Assembly: GCA_027026755.1 (NCBI GenBank)
Contig: JALVNE010000235.1
Span: forward strand, 30,721-94,720
Source: Sedimenticola sp.
GTDB lineage: Bacteria > Pseudomonadota > Gammaproteobacteria > Chromatiales > Chromatiaceae
Direction of reading: 5' to 3'
DNA length: 64,000 nt
Made by a program: the position numbers and the translations under genes
The notes under the pieces: model-generated
The model's input: only the letters and a program-made list of their open reading frames with translations
Database searches by the model: none
What the model was told of the DNA's origin: nothing
Shown here: piece by piece, positions 36,028 to 44,796 of the stretch
Layout: every line of letters starts with the position of its first letter
Numbering within the stretch: the stretch's first letter is position 1

Positions 36028-36517
36028 CGGCGGTTTTCTCCTTCGGCGGGATGAAGCGCAGCCAGATGAGGAAGACGATGAGCACGTCCAGCATGATGAG
36101 GGCCTGCCAGATGTACAAATGCGCCCAGTCGAAAGCCGTCTTGTTCCACTGGCCCAGGTAGAACAGGGTGATGATGCGCAGCAGGTTCATGACCTGGATG
36201 GCCACAAAGCCGCTGCCGATACCAATGAGCTTGAGCTTCCAGGGAGCGGGCATGGCCAGCATGGCGGCCACCAGCACGATGGTGGCTTCCACGCCGTTGC
36301 AGCCGGCTTCGATGGCCACGGCGAAACCGCTGTCCTGGTCACGGATGATGTTGCTGTAGGCAATGACGCCATCATCGAAGCGCTGCACCAGCCAGGCGCT
36401 CAGGGAGGCGATGGACTGGGTGAAGGGAATGACGACGGCCTGCTGTATGGGGCGGGTCAGTTCCGCCGTGAACAGCGCGCCCTGTATGACAAGAAAGATG
36501 ATGAAGAAACGCAGCAT
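36017..36517 (-). CDS. xrtH: Exosortase H (XrtH)
   Basis: 166 residues, a short polytopic exosortase. The catalytic triad expected for the family is visible: Cys73 in EAGCNGVEA, Arg114 in NLLRII and His133 in WAHLYIWQ. XrtH enzymes cleave proteins carrying C-terminal IPTLxxWG-CTERM tails. I see no such tail encoded in the window, so substrates must lie elsewhere. It forms a two-gene operon with the overlapping membrane protein. Confidence 0.85.
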   Translation of the reverse strand: MLRFFIIFLVIQGALFTAELTRPIQQAVVIPFTQSIASLSAWLVQRFDDGVIAYSNIIRDQDSGFAVAIEAGCNGVEATIVLVAAMLAMPAPWKLKLIGIGSGFVAIQVMNLLRIITLFYLGQWNKTAFDWAHLYIWQALIMLDVLIVFLIWLRFIPPKEKTADAA

Positions 36518-36604
36518 GGAAACGGGGAGAGTCCCTGTTCATTGATCCTGTGCCGATGGTAAACCAATCCTTTGATTCTGGCCAATGGCGCCAGTCTGGC
36601 ACTG

Positions 36605-37303
36605 TCAGCATTTCTCTGGTGTGCGGGCCATGGCCCAGATCTCAATCTGTTCCACCCCCGCTCGTTTGAGCGCCAGGGCGGCTTCCCTCGCGGTGGCGCC
36701 CGTGGTCACGATGTCGTCGATGGCCGCCACGTGACGGTATGCTCCGCTGTTGTCGAAATGAAAGCAGCCGCGCAGGTTGTCCTGGCGTTCTTTCCTGGAC
36801 AGCCTGTGCTGGGAACGGGTTTCGCGAATCTTTTTCAGCCGCCAGGGAGACCAGGGAATGCCGCTGGCCCGGCTCAGGAACAGGGCAATTTCGCTGCTGT
36901 GGTTGAAACCCTTTCGTCTCAGCTGCCGGGGATGCTGGGGTACGGGAACCAGCAGGTCAGGCTTGGGGCCAGAAGGAATCTCCCCCGCCAGCAGCTCTCC
37001 CAGCAGGCGTCCCGCCGCCAGTCTGCGGTGAAACTTCAGCTGCTGGATAAGGACGTCAAGGGGGGCTTCATAGCGCCAGGGGGCGATGATGCGCAGGAAG
37101 GGCGGGGGCTTGGCGCTGCAGCTGCCGCACAGGCTGCCGTCTGCCTGCCAGGAGGGCAGGGGGGCGGCGCAACAGGGGCAGCAGGGACGGTTGCGGGGCA
37201 GTTCTTCCAGGCAGGTGGCGCAGATGTCCCGTCCCTGCACGCCGGGTTGCCCGCAGACCAGGCACTGGCCGGGAAACAGTTGTTCCAGAAACTTGTAAAC
37301 CAT
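36605..37303 (-). CDS. comF: ComF-family phosphoribosyltransferase-like protein
   Basis: 232 residues. An N-terminal zinc-finger region with CxxC pairs (CLVCG; CATC; CCPCC; CGSC) is followed by a type I phosphoribosyltransferase-like domain with the PRPP loop AIDDIVTTGAT near the C-terminus. The ComF/GntX family is needed for DNA uptake in competent bacteria. The start codon and codons 2-4 (ATG GTT TAC AAG) contain one half of a BirA-type operator shared with divergent bioB. An AAGGAGG site lies in the operator spacer. Confidence 0.92.
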   Translation of the reverse strand: MVYKFLEQLFPGQCLVCGQPGVQGRDICATCLEELPRNRPCCPCCAAPLPSWQADGSLCGSCSAKPPPFLRIIAPWRYEAPLDVLIQQLKFHRRLAAGRLLGELLAGEIPSGPKPDLLVPVPQHPRQLRRKGFNHSSEIALFLSRASGIPWSPWRLKKIRETRSQHRLSRKERQDNLRGCFHFDNSGAYRHVAAIDDIVTTGATAREAALALKRAGVEQIEIWAMARTPEKC

Positions 37304-37325
37304 GACGCCTCCTTTCGGTTGACAA
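37293..37325. promoter_or_regulatory. BirA-type biotin operator
   Basis: TTGTAAACC-N15-GGTTGACAA, one base off the symmetric consensus TTGTAAACC/GGTTTACAA known for BirA. The left half lies in the comF start and the right half overlaps the bioB -35 hexamer. Binding of BirA with biotinyl-AMP should block bioB transcription and perhaps comF. Confidence 0.88.
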
Positions 37326-37346
37326 GCGAGAATCCTTCTCTAACAT
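37319..37346 (+). promoter_or_regulatory. Predicted bioB promoter
   Basis: -35 TTGACA (37319-37324), 16-bp spacer, -10 TAACAT (37341-37346). The -35 lies within the BirA operator. The resulting transcript would begin near 37353, so translation should start at 37375 or 37381 and not at the ATG at 37345. Confidence 0.6.
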
Positions 37347-37374
37347 GGTGCGGCCCTATTCTAGCTTTTTGTGC

Positions 37375-38379
37375 ATGCCCATGACAGCCGAAATCCGCCA
37401 TGACTGGTCCATAGAAGAAGTAGAGCAGTTGCTGAACCTGCCGTTCAACGATCTGCTGTATCGCGCCCAGAGCGTACACCGGGCCCATTTCGATCCCAAT
37501 CGCATCCAGATCAGCACCCTGTTGTCCATCAAGACCGGCGCCTGCCCGGAAGACTGCGGCTATTGTTCCCAGAGCGCGCGCAACAATGCGGATCTGGAGC
37601 CGGAGCGCCTGCTGCCCGTGGACGAAGTGCTGGAGGCTGCCCGGGCGGCCAGGGAGAAGGGTGCCACCCGTTTTTGCATGGGCGCCGCCTGGCGCAATCC
37701 CACGGACACCAATTTGAAAAAAGTAGCGGACATGGTGAAGGCGGTGAAGGGCATGGGCATGGAAACCTGCCTCACCCTGGGCATGCTCAGCCGGGAACAG
37801 GCCCAGGCTCTGAAAGAAGCGGGCCTGGACTACTACAATCACAACCTCGATACCTCGCCGGAGTTCTACGGCGAAGTGATTACCACCCGCACCTATCAGG
37901 ACCGCCTGCAGACTTTGGAATATGTGCGGGAAGCCGGCTTGAACGTCTGTTCCGGCGGCATCCTGGGCATGGGCGAGAGCCGCCGGGACCGGGCCTCCAT
38001 GCTCTGCCAGCTGTCCAACCTGCCCAGCCATCCTGAGTCCGTGCCCATCAACCTGCTGGTGCAGGTGGAAGGCACGCCCCTGTATGGCACGGAAAAACTG
38101 GACCCCCTGGAGTTCGTGCGCACCGTGGCGGCGGCGCGCATCATGATGCCCTGCTCCCATGTGCGCCTGTCTGCAGGACGCGCGGAAATGAGCGATGAGC
38201 TGCAGGCCCTGTGCTTCCTGGCCGGGGCCAATTCCCTGTTCTACGGCGAGCGCCTGCTCACCACCGACAATGCGGAGACAGATCGGGACAAGGCCTTGTT
38301 CGCGCGTCTGGGCCTGTCCATGGAGCAGCATGTGGAAACCGAAAAGCCCCCCCAGGGACGGGCCTGTCACCGGGTCTGA
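37375..38379 (+). CDS. bioB: Biotin synthase
   Basis: 334 residues from ATG 37375 (332 from ATG 37381). Radical SAM enzyme inserting sulfur into dethiobiotin. The cluster motif is C-x3-C-x2-C in [13 protein letters not shown]; conserved [13 protein letters not shown] and the late LSAGRAEMS support it. No clear ribosome binding site is seen before either ATG. First gene of bioB-bioF-bioH-bioC; TGATG overlap with bioF. Confidence 0.95.
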   Translation: MPMTAEIRHDWSIEEVEQLLNLPFNDLLYRAQSVHRAHFDPNRIQISTLLSIKTGACPEDCGYCSQSARNNADLEPERLLPVDEVLEAARAAREKGATRFCMGAAWRNPTDTNLKKVADMVKAVKGMGMETCLTLGMLSREQAQALKEAGLDYYNHNLDTSPEFYGEVITTRTYQDRLQTLEYVREAGLNVCSGGILGMGESRRDRASMLCQLSNLPSHPESVPINLLVQVEGTPLYGTEKLDPLEFVRTVAAARIMMPCSHVRLSAGRAEMSDELQALCFLAGANSLFYGERLLTTDNAETDRDKALFARLGLSMEQHVETEKPPQGRACHRV

Positions 38380-39527
38380 TGAAGGACTTGCGGCCAGCCC
38401 TGGAACAGGCAAGGGCAGGGCATTTGTACCGCCAGCGGCGGGTACTGGACAGCCCCCAGGGCCCGCGCCTGGTGGTGGATGGCCGCCCCATGCTGTCCTT
38501 TAGCAGCAACGATTACCTGGGCCTGGCGGCGGACGAGCGGGTGGCGCGGGCCTTTCGCCAGGGCCTGGAACACTGGGGCAGCGGCAGCGGCGCGGCCCAC
38601 CTGGTGACTGGTCACAGCCGCGCCCATCATGCCCTGGAGGAGGAACTGGCGGATTTCACCGGACGGGAGCGGGCCCTGCTGTTCTCCAGCGGCTACCTGG
38701 CGAATCTTGCCGTGATTACCAGCCTTTGCGGCCGGGGCGATACCGTCATCCAGGACAGGCTGGACCACGCCTCTCTCATCGACGGCGCCCGCCTCAGCGG
38801 CGCGGCCCTGAAGCGCTATGCCCACAACGACATGGCGGCAGCGGAAAAGCGCTTGGCCGCCGCCAATGGCGAAATCCTGCTGGCCGTGGACGGGGTCTTC
38901 AGCATGGATGGCGACCTGGCGGAGCTGCCGGCTCTGGCGGCCTTGTGCCGGGAACATGAGGCCTGGCTCATGGTGGACGATGCCCATGGCCTGGGGGTGC
39001 TGGGAGAAAAGGGTGGCGGCAGTCTGGCCCATTTCGGTCTGGATGCTGACCAGGTTCCCGTGCTCATGGGCACCCTGGGCAAGGCCTTCGGTACCGCCGG
39101 GGCCTTTGTCGCCGGCAGCGCCGATCTCATCGAAACCCTGATTCAGAAGGCGCGCAGCTACATCTTCACCACCGCCCTGCCGGCGGCTCTGGCCGAGGCC
39201 ACCCGCGCCAGCCTGAAGATTCTGCGGGAAGAAGACTGGCGCCGGGGGCATCTTCAAGACCTGGTGGCGCGGTTTCGCCAAGGCGCCGGGGAACTGGGTT
39301 TTGCGCTGCCTCCGTCTGCCACGCCCATCCAGCCCCTCATCGCCGGCGAGGCGCGAACCGCTCTGGAGTGGAGCCGCGCCCTGGAAGAACAGGGCGTGCT
39401 GGTCACCGCCATTCGCCCCCCCACGGTGCCCGAAGGCAGCGCCCGCCTGCGCATCACCTTCAGCGCCGCCCATTCCGAGGCAGACGTGGATGAACTGCTG
39501 CGGGCCCTGGAGGTCCTCGCGTCATGA
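38379..39527 (+). CDS. bioF: 8-amino-7-oxononanoate synthase
   Basis: 382 residues, PLP-dependent alpha-oxoamine synthase condensing pimeloyl-ACP with alanine. [10 protein letters not shown] near residue 42, [31 protein letters not shown] and the PLP lysine in [13 protein letters not shown] are characteristic. The start overlaps the bioB stop. bioA, acting after BioF, is not in the window. Confidence 0.95.
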   Translation: MKDLRPALEQARAGHLYRQRRVLDSPQGPRLVVDGRPMLSFSSNDYLGLAADERVARAFRQGLEHWGSGSGAAHLVTGHSRAHHALEEELADFTGRERALLFSSGYLANLAVITSLCGRGDTVIQDRLDHASLIDGARLSGAALKRYAHNDMAAAEKRLAAANGEILLAVDGVFSMDGDLAELPALAALCREHEAWLMVDDAHGLGVLGEKGGGSLAHFGLDADQVPVLMGTLGKAFGTAGAFVAGSADLIETLIQKARSYIFTTALPAALAEATRASLKILREEDWRRGHLQDLVARFRQGAGELGFALPPSATPIQPLIAGEARTALEWSRALEEQGVLVTAIRPPTVPEGSARLRITFSAAHSEADVDELLRALEVLAS

Positions 39528-40279
39528 AGCTGGCCACTCATGTTTCGGGAACAGGCCCTGGTCTGCTGCTGATTCACGGCTGGGGCATGAATGCCGCCGT
39601 GTGGCAGCCGATGCTTCCATTGCTGGAAGATGATTTTCACGTTATCCGGGTGGACCTGCCCGGCCATGGCCATTCGCCCTGGGAAGACGGCCTGGACAGC
39701 CTGGACGACTGGACCGAGGCCGTGCTGGCCGTAGCGCCGGAAGGCGCGGTCTGGGTGGGCTGGTCCCTGGGCGGCCTGCTCATGCAGCGCGCCCGGATAC
39801 TGGCGCCGGAACGCCTGAGTGCCACGCTGGGCATTGCCACCACCCCCTGCTTCGCGCGGCGTGAGAACTGGCCCCACGGCATCGTCCCGGAGGTATTGCG
39901 CGCCTTTGCCGCCGAGCTGCAGGGCGACCCGGCCCGGACCCTGCGGCGTTTTCTTGCCCTGCAGGTGCAGGGAGCAGCCGATGCCCGCGCCACCCTGGCG
40001 GTGCTGCGCCGGGAGTTCGATGCCTGCGCCGCGCCTCATCCCCGGGCTCTGGATGCAGGACTGAAGCTGCTGCTGGAGACAGACTTGCGCCCCCTGCCGG
40101 AAGACTCCCCCGTGCCCCTGCACTGGCTGCTGGGAGAAAAGGACACTCTGGTTCCCGCCAGCCTGGCCGGGGCATTGCCCGGGCCGGTGGAAGTGGTTCC
40201 CGGCGCGGCCCACGCCCCTTTTCTTTCTCACCCGGAACTGTGCGCCGCGCGGCTGCGCTTGCTGAAATCCCATGTCTGA
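39524..40279 (+). CDS. bioH: Pimeloyl-ACP methyl ester carboxylesterase
   Basis: 251 residues, alpha/beta hydrolase that removes the methyl group from pimeloyl-ACP methyl ester. [15 protein letters not shown] is typical of BioH; the nucleophile Ser is in GWSLGG, Asp in [10 protein letters not shown] and His in [16 protein letters not shown] overlap with bioF and 8-bp overlap with bioC. Confidence 0.94.
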   Translation: MKLATHVSGTGPGLLLIHGWGMNAAVWQPMLPLLEDDFHVIRVDLPGHGHSPWEDGLDSLDDWTEAVLAVAPEGAVWVGWSLGGLLMQRARILAPERLSATLGIATTPCFARRENWPHGIVPEVLRAFAAELQGDPARTLRRFLALQVQGAADARATLAVLRREFDACAAPHPRALDAGLKLLLETDLRPLPEDSPVPLHWLLGEKDTLVPASLAGALPGPVEVVPGAAHAPFLSHPELCAARLRLLKSHV

Positions 40280-41120
40280 CACCGGCATCGACAAGGCCAG
40301 AGCCTGCCGGGCCTTTTCCCGGGCGGCGGACACCTATGACGAGGCGGCGGTGCTGCAGCGGGAAGTGGGCCAGCGTCTGCTGGCGCGCCTGGACCTGGTG
40401 CGCCTGACGCCACGGCAGATTCTCGATCTGGGCTGCGGCACCGGGGAACAGGCGGAAAGCCTGCTGAAGCGTTATCCGTCTGCCCAGGTCTTCGCCCTGG
40501 ATTTCGCCCTGCCCATGCTGGCCCTGGCCCGCCGCCGGGGACGCTGGCGCCGCCGCCCGCGCTGCATCGGCGGTGACATGGAGCATCTGCCCCTGGCCGA
40601 TGACAGCATCGACCTGCTGGTGTCCAACCTGGCCTTCCAGTGGGCCACGGACCCGGCGCGGTTGTACCAGGAATGCCTGCGGGTGCTGCGTCCTGGCGGC
40701 CTGCTCATGTTCACCACCTTCGGCCCGGACACCCTGAAAGAGCTGCGCGCCGCCTGGGCCCAGGTGGACCAGACCCCCCATGTCAGCCCTTTCATGGACA
40801 TGCACGACCTGGGGGACATCCTGGTGAACACCGGGTATGCCGCGCCGGTCATGGACGTGGAGCATATTCAGCTCACCTATGCCACGGTGGATGACCTGAT
40901 GCGGGATTTGAAGCAAATCGGTGCCACCAACGCTGCGTCAGAAAGAAACAGGGGGCTCACAGGAAAAGCACGCATGCAGGCCATGCGCCAGGCCTATGAA
41001 GCCTTCCGCTGCGATGGGGTGTTGCCCGCCAGCTACGAGGTGGTGTACGGCCATGCCTGGGCGCCGGAGGACAAGGGTACGTCCCGGCAGGTCAGTATCA
41101 AGGTTTCCGATTTGAGCTAA
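40272..41120 (+). CDS. bioC: Malonyl-ACP O-methyltransferase
   Basis: 282 residues, class I SAM methyltransferase that methylates malonyl-ACP to start pimelate synthesis. The opening DKARACRAFSRAADTYDEAAVLQREVG is typical of BioC. SAM motif is ILDLGCGTGEQ; the FQWATDPARLYQE segment follows. Last gene of the operon; a dispersed 3'-end element overlaps and follows its stop. Confidence 0.94.
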   Translation: MSDTGIDKARACRAFSRAADTYDEAAVLQREVGQRLLARLDLVRLTPRQILDLGCGTGEQAESLLKRYPSAQVFALDFALPMLALARRRGRWRRRPRCIGGDMEHLPLADDSIDLLVSNLAFQWATDPARLYQECLRVLRPGGLLMFTTFGPDTLKELRAAWAQVDQTPHVSPFMDMHDLGDILVNTGYAAPVMDVEHIQLTYATVDDLMRDLKQIGATNAASERNRGLTGKARMQAMRQAYEAFRCDGVLPASYEVVYGHAWAPEDKGTSRQVSIKVSDLS

Positions 41121-41183
41121 TCCGAATATTTCACCCGGGAACGCGATAATCATGCCGGGATCGGTGTTCAGGTACGGATTTGC
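41112..41183 (-). repeat. Dispersed 3'-end element, copy C
   Basis: Starts within the last codons of bioC. Closely matches copy A (3801-3868). Stem CCCGG...CCGGG around a 16-nt loop. Like the other copies it sits immediately downstream of a coding region and lies in the same orientation relative to that gene. Confidence 0.7.
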
Positions 41184-41186
41184 AAA

Positions 41187-41287
41187 GGGGTCGGAGTCAA
41201 ATTCCACGTAACTGTTACAAGGAACGGAATCCAACGGTTCCATGTCATCGGATCTTCCCAACATCCTCCCCATTTGACTCCGACCCC
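41187..41287. mobile_element. 101-bp element bounded by GGGGTCGGAGTCAAAT inverted repeats
   Basis: Perfect 16-bp inverted repeats at 41187-41202 and 41272-41287. The interior is unique here except for a small GGAAC/GTTCC hairpin. The arms match those at 14594-14685 except for one base, which differs on both arms. No coding capacity. It lies between convergent bioC and bioD. Confidence 0.65.
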
Positions 41288-41323
41288 GACCGCAGATGGA
41301 CGGTCGGGTTCATGCCGTTGGGG

Positions 41324-42004
41324 TCAGCATTCCGTTGCGACGGCTGGAAGGCTGAGGTAGGTGGACACCGTATCTGCCCGGGGGCTCTCCAGGCGCGGAA
41401 TACGGCCCAGCAGGGGCGCGCGAATGAGGCGCTTGAGGGTCTGGATGTTGTCTCCGGCCCGCGCCATGTTGGCGTCGATGTGGTTGGCCACCCAACCGAG
41501 CAGCGGCGTGCCACTGGCCTCTATGGACTCCACCGTGAGCAGGCTGTGATTGAGGCAGCCCAGGCGCAGGCCCACCACCAGCACTACGGGCAGCCCAAGG
41601 CGGTGGCACAAATCCGCACTGTCCTCGGTCTCGTTCAGGGGAACCTTCCAGCCGCCCACGCCTTCCACCACCACGCACTGGTGGGAGGCCGCCAGCTTTT
41701 CATACGCCTGTTCCAGAATGTCCAGATCGATGCGGGTGTCTGCCTGAGCCGCGGCAAGATGAGGCGCCACGGCAGCTTCGAAACAATAGGGATTCACGGA
41801 GCGGTAGCTCAGAGGGGGATCGCATTGTTGCTGGATGGCCAGGGCATCGGGATTGAGCAGGCCCTCCTGGGTGCGCAGGGCACCTGCGGCCACAGGTTTC
41901 ATGCCCGCCGTGCTCAGACCTCTTTCCCGGCAGAGCCGCATGAAACCCAGGCTAACCAAAGTCTTGCCGCAGTCGGTATCCGTGCCGGTGATGAAATAGC
42001 GCAT
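41324..42004 (-). CDS. bioD: Dethiobiotin synthetase
   Basis: 226 residues, ATP-dependent carboxylation/ring closure of diaminopelargonate. P-loop GTDTDCGKT near the start, KPVAAGA, and VEGVGGWKVPLN are family motifs. ATG 42004 has an AGGAGG site; the upstream extension is not supported. It is separate from the bioBFHC operon, convergent with bioC, and lies downstream of rpoH. No BirA site is seen before it. Confidence 0.94.
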   Translation of the reverse strand: MRYFITGTDTDCGKTLVSLGFMRLCRERGLSTAGMKPVAAGALRTQEGLLNPDALAIQQQCDPPLSYRSVNPYCFEAAVAPHLAAAQADTRIDLDILEQAYEKLAASHQCVVVEGVGGWKVPLNETEDSADLCHRLGLPVVLVVGLRLGCLNHSLLTVESIEASGTPLLGWVANHIDANMARAGDNIQTLKRLIRAPLLGRIPRLESPRADTVSTYLSLPAVATEC

Positions 42005-42044
42005 GCCTTGTCCTCCTTTGTCGTGGTTATACTGCCATCCTGCA

Positions 42045-42062
42045 GATTGGACTTCAGTCCGC
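42045..42062. repeat. REP-like palindrome
   Basis: ATTGGACTTCAGTCCGCC, a diverged member of the GTCGGRCTTCAGYCCGAC family, in the gap between rpoH and bioD. Confidence 0.45.
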
Positions 42063-42095
42063 CCTGCAAATTCCATGGACATGCGCTGTTTATGC

Positions 42096-42944
42096 TCAGG
42101 CTGCGATTTTCTCCTGCAGCTTGTTCATGGCGGCCTTCTCGATCTGGCGGATGCGCTCGGCGGATACGCCATACTCATCGGCCAGTTCGTGCAGGGTAGC
42201 CTTTTTCCCGGACAGCCAGCGGCGGCGCAGGATGTCCTGGCTGCGTTCGTCCAGCTCCTCCATGGCGGCATACAGGCGCTCGTGCTCGTCCCGTTCCGTG
42301 TCCTCGGCCTCGATGATGCGCTCCGGCTCCATGCGCATGTCCGGCAGGTAGCTCACCGGCGCCACATGCTCGTCATCACTGTCGCTTTCACCGGCATCGA
42401 AAGCCATATCATAGTTGTTCAGGCGCGCCTCCATGCTGCGCACTTCCTCGGGCTTCACGCCCAGATCCTTGGCTACGTCCTGGATCTCTTCTTCGCTGAA
42501 CCAGCCCAGGCGCTTCTTGCTGGAACGCAGGTTGAAGAACAGCTTGCGCTGGGCCTTGGTCGTGGCAATCTTCACGATACGCCAGTTGCGCAGGATGAAT
42601 TCATGGATTTCGGCCTTGATCCAGTGTACGGCGAAAGATGCCAGGCGCACGCCCACCTCCGGATCGAAGCGGCGCACGGCTTTCATCAGCCCCACGGTGC
42701 CTTCCTGAATGAGGTCCGGCTGGGGCAGGCCATAACCAGCGTACTGGCGCGCGATGCGCACCACGAAGCGCAGATGACTCATGACCAGCTGGCGCGCGGC
42801 TTCCAGATCCTTGTTTTTGCGCCAGCGCACGGCCAGATCGTGTTCTTCCTGCTGGCTGAGCATGGGCAGTTGAAAGGCCGCGCTGATATAGGATTCCATG
42901 CTCCCTGTGGGCATGACGGCTGTTGCAAGTTGTTTGTTGTTCAT
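42096..42944 (-). CDS. rpoH: Heat-shock sigma factor RpoH (sigma-32)
   Basis: 282 residues, directing transcription of chaperone and protease genes. Region 2 ([41 protein letters not shown]) is followed by the RpoH box QRKLFFNLR (132-140), which separates RpoH from other sigma-70 members. Region 4 helix-turn-helix is [28 protein letters not shown]. The order ftsY-ftsE-ftsX-rpoH is conserved. A perfect CIRCE inverted repeat lies 75 bp upstream of the ATG, pointing to HrcA control. Confidence 0.97.
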   Translation of the reverse strand: MNNKQLATAVMPTGSMESYISAAFQLPMLSQQEEHDLAVRWRKNKDLEAARQLVMSHLRFVVRIARQYAGYGLPQPDLIQEGTVGLMKAVRRFDPEVGVRLASFAVHWIKAEIHEFILRNWRIVKIATTKAQRKLFFNLRSSKKRLGWFSEEEIQDVAKDLGVKPEEVRSMEARLNNYDMAFDAGESDSDDEHVAPVSYLPDMRMEPERIIEAEDTERDEHERLYAAMEELDERSQDILRRRWLSGKKATLHELADEYGVSAERIRQIEKAAMNKLQEKIAA

Positions 42945-43018
42945 ATTCTGTTTGTTTCCACCAAAATTTTCGTTACACAGTTAAAGATAGCATTGCTTTG
43001 GCCACCTGGCCAGAAAAA

Positions 43019-43045
43019 TTAGCACTCGTCAGGTAAGAGTGCTAA
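43019..43045. promoter_or_regulatory. CIRCE operator (HrcA binding site) upstream of rpoH
   Basis: TTAGCACTC-N9-GAGTGCTAA, an exact match to the CIRCE consensus with both 9-bp arms intact. It lies in the leader of rpoH, 75 bp before the start codon. On the rpoH strand an ATGACA/TAATAT pair further upstream could be the promoter, which would place CIRCE in the transcribed leader. Confidence 0.93.
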
Positions 43046-43169
43046 CAGCAGAAAAAGTTCCCTGTGGATAACCAAAAAATATTACGAAATATCAAATGCT
43101 TGTCATGAGAAGCGGATAAAGCAGGCCAGGCCCTGTCCGATATGGGGCAGAAAGCAGGCTGACTGAGGC

Positions 43170-44132
43170 TCAACTGCCGGGTTCGATGGCATCCAGATGC
43201 TGGCTGACGGCCGTCCAGGCGCCGAGAACACCCAGCAGAATGCTCAGGCCCAGCACCGCGCCGACGGTGGCCGGGTCCAGGCCGCCCAGGCGGAAACTGC
43301 TCTGATAGAGTTCCGCCAGGTGCCGCACCGGCCCCTGTAATGCCAGGGCAGAGAGCCACACCAGGCTGATGGCGATGCCGCCCCCCAGCAGCCCGTACCA
43401 GAAGCCTTCATAGAGAAAGGGTCTGCGGATGAAGGCATTGCTTCCGCCCACCAGCTTGATGATCTCGATTTCTTCCCGGCGGTTCTGGATCTCCAGGCGG
43501 ATGGTGTTGCCGATGATGAGCAGTACCGCCAGGGCCAGCAACAGGCTCAGGACAAACACCGCGCGCTGGAGGATGCGGTTGATGCCCTGGAAGCGCTCCA
43601 CCCACTGGAGGTCCGCCAGGGCCAGGTCCACCCCGGGGAGTTTTTTCACTTCGGCCAGGAGGGTTTCCGCCTGTTTCGGAGCTATGTCCGGATTGGCGGG
43701 CCGGGCCAGCAGCACATGGGGCAGGGGGTTGCTGTCCAGCAGGTCCAGGGCGTCGCCAAAGCCGGAATGCTGGCGGAACTCGGCCAGGGCCTGTTCCGGA
43801 GTGATGTGCTGCACCTCGCCGATGTCGGGTCGGGCCTTGAGCGCCTGCAGCAGTTTTTCCGCCTGCGCCCGGTCCGCCCCCTCCTTGAGGAAGATGGAAA
43901 TACTGGCAGCGCCGCTCCAGCCCTCGGCCAGCTGCTGCAGGTTGCCCACCAGCAGGTGCAGTCCCAGGGGCAGGGCGATGGCGATGCCCAGCACCGTGAG
44001 GGTCATGAGACTGCCCAGGGGACGGCGGACCAGGCGTCCCAGGCTGGCGAAGAACACCTGGGCATGACGGGTCAGCCAGGCGGACAGGCTGAGGCGGCGC
44101 CGGAATCCCTTGCTGCGCTTACGCCGGCGCAT
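43170..44132 (-). CDS. ftsX: Cell division protein FtsX
   Basis: 320 residues from ATG 44132 (324 from ATG 44144). Four transmembrane helices: one after a basic cytoplasmic N-terminus (GSLMTLTVLGIAIALPLGLHLLVG) and three at the C-terminus. A large periplasmic loop (~90-210) recruits murein-hydrolase activators. Partner of FtsE. It overlaps the ftsE end by 14 bp. Confidence 0.93.
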   Translation of the reverse strand: MRRRKRSKGFRRRLSLSAWLTRHAQVFFASLGRLVRRPLGSLMTLTVLGIAIALPLGLHLLVGNLQQLAEGWSGAASISIFLKEGADRAQAEKLLQALKARPDIGEVQHITPEQALAEFRQHSGFGDALDLLDSNPLPHVLLARPANPDIAPKQAETLLAEVKKLPGVDLALADLQWVERFQGINRILQRAVFVLSLLLALAVLLIIGNTIRLEIQNRREEIEIIKLVGGSNAFIRRPFLYEGFWYGLLGGGIAISLVWLSALALQGPVRHLAELYQSSFRLGGLDPATVGAVLGLSILLGVLGAWTAVSQHLDAIEPGS

Positions 44133-44796
44133 GGGGTACACCATCCTGCACCAGCCGCCCCTGGTCCAGCACCAGGGTGCGCTGGCCCATGGGCTCGATG
44201 AGGGCCAGGTCATGGGTGGCGATGAGCAGAGTCACACCCACCTGGTTGAACTGACGGAACAAATCCATGATCTCCCGGGACAGCTCCGGATCCAGGTTGC
44301 CCGTGGGCTCGTCAGCGAGCACGACGGGAGGCTTGCTCACCACGGCCCGGGCGATGCCCACGCGCTGCTGCTCGCCGCCGGAGAGCGTCAGGGGCAGGGA
44401 CCTGGCTTTTTTCAGCAAGCCTACCTTGTCCAGGGCCGCCTGCACCCGGCGGCGGATCTCCTGATGCCTGACGCCGGTGACCACCAGGGGCAGGGCCACG
44501 TTGTCGAATACCGTGCGATCCGTGAGCAGGCGGTGATCCTGGAAGATGATGCCCACTTCCCGGCGCAGCAGAGGAACATGGCGGGATTTGAGGCGGTTGA
44601 GATTGTGGCCGTTCACCCAGACCTGCCCCCGGCTGCTGCGTTCCAGCAGGCCCACGAGTTTGAGCAGGGTGCTCTTGCCGGCGCCGGAATGGCCGGTGAG
44701 GAAAACCATTTCGCCGGGTTCGATATGCAGGCTGACCTCCCGCAGGCCGCCGGAACTGCCGGGGTAGGTCTTGCTGACGTTATCGAAGCGGATCAT
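44119..44796 (-). CDS. ftsE: Cell division ATP-binding protein FtsE
   Basis: 225 residues, ABC ATPase. Walker [10 protein letters not shown] (35-43), Q-loop FQDHRLL, signature LSGGEQQRV, Walker [13 protein letters not shown] and switch His in ATHDL. FtsEX regulates septal peptidoglycan hydrolysis. ATGA overlap with ftsY. Confidence 0.96.
   Translation of the reverse strand: MIRFDNVSKTYPGSSGGLREVSLHIEPGEMVFLTGHSGAGKSTLLKLVGLLERSSRGQVWVNGHNLNRLKSRHVPLLRREVGIIFQDHRLLTDRTVFDNVALPLVVTGVRHQEIRRRVQAALDKVGLLKKARSLPLTLSGGEQQRVGIARAVVSKPPVVLADEPTGNLDPELSREIMDLFRQFNQVGVTLLIATHDLALIEPMGQRTLVLDQGRLVQDGVPHAPA

Noticed and set aside
37345..37374. Upstream ATG as the bioB start
   Set aside because: It lies within the predicted -10 element, upstream of the likely transcript start, and adds residues not typical of BioB.
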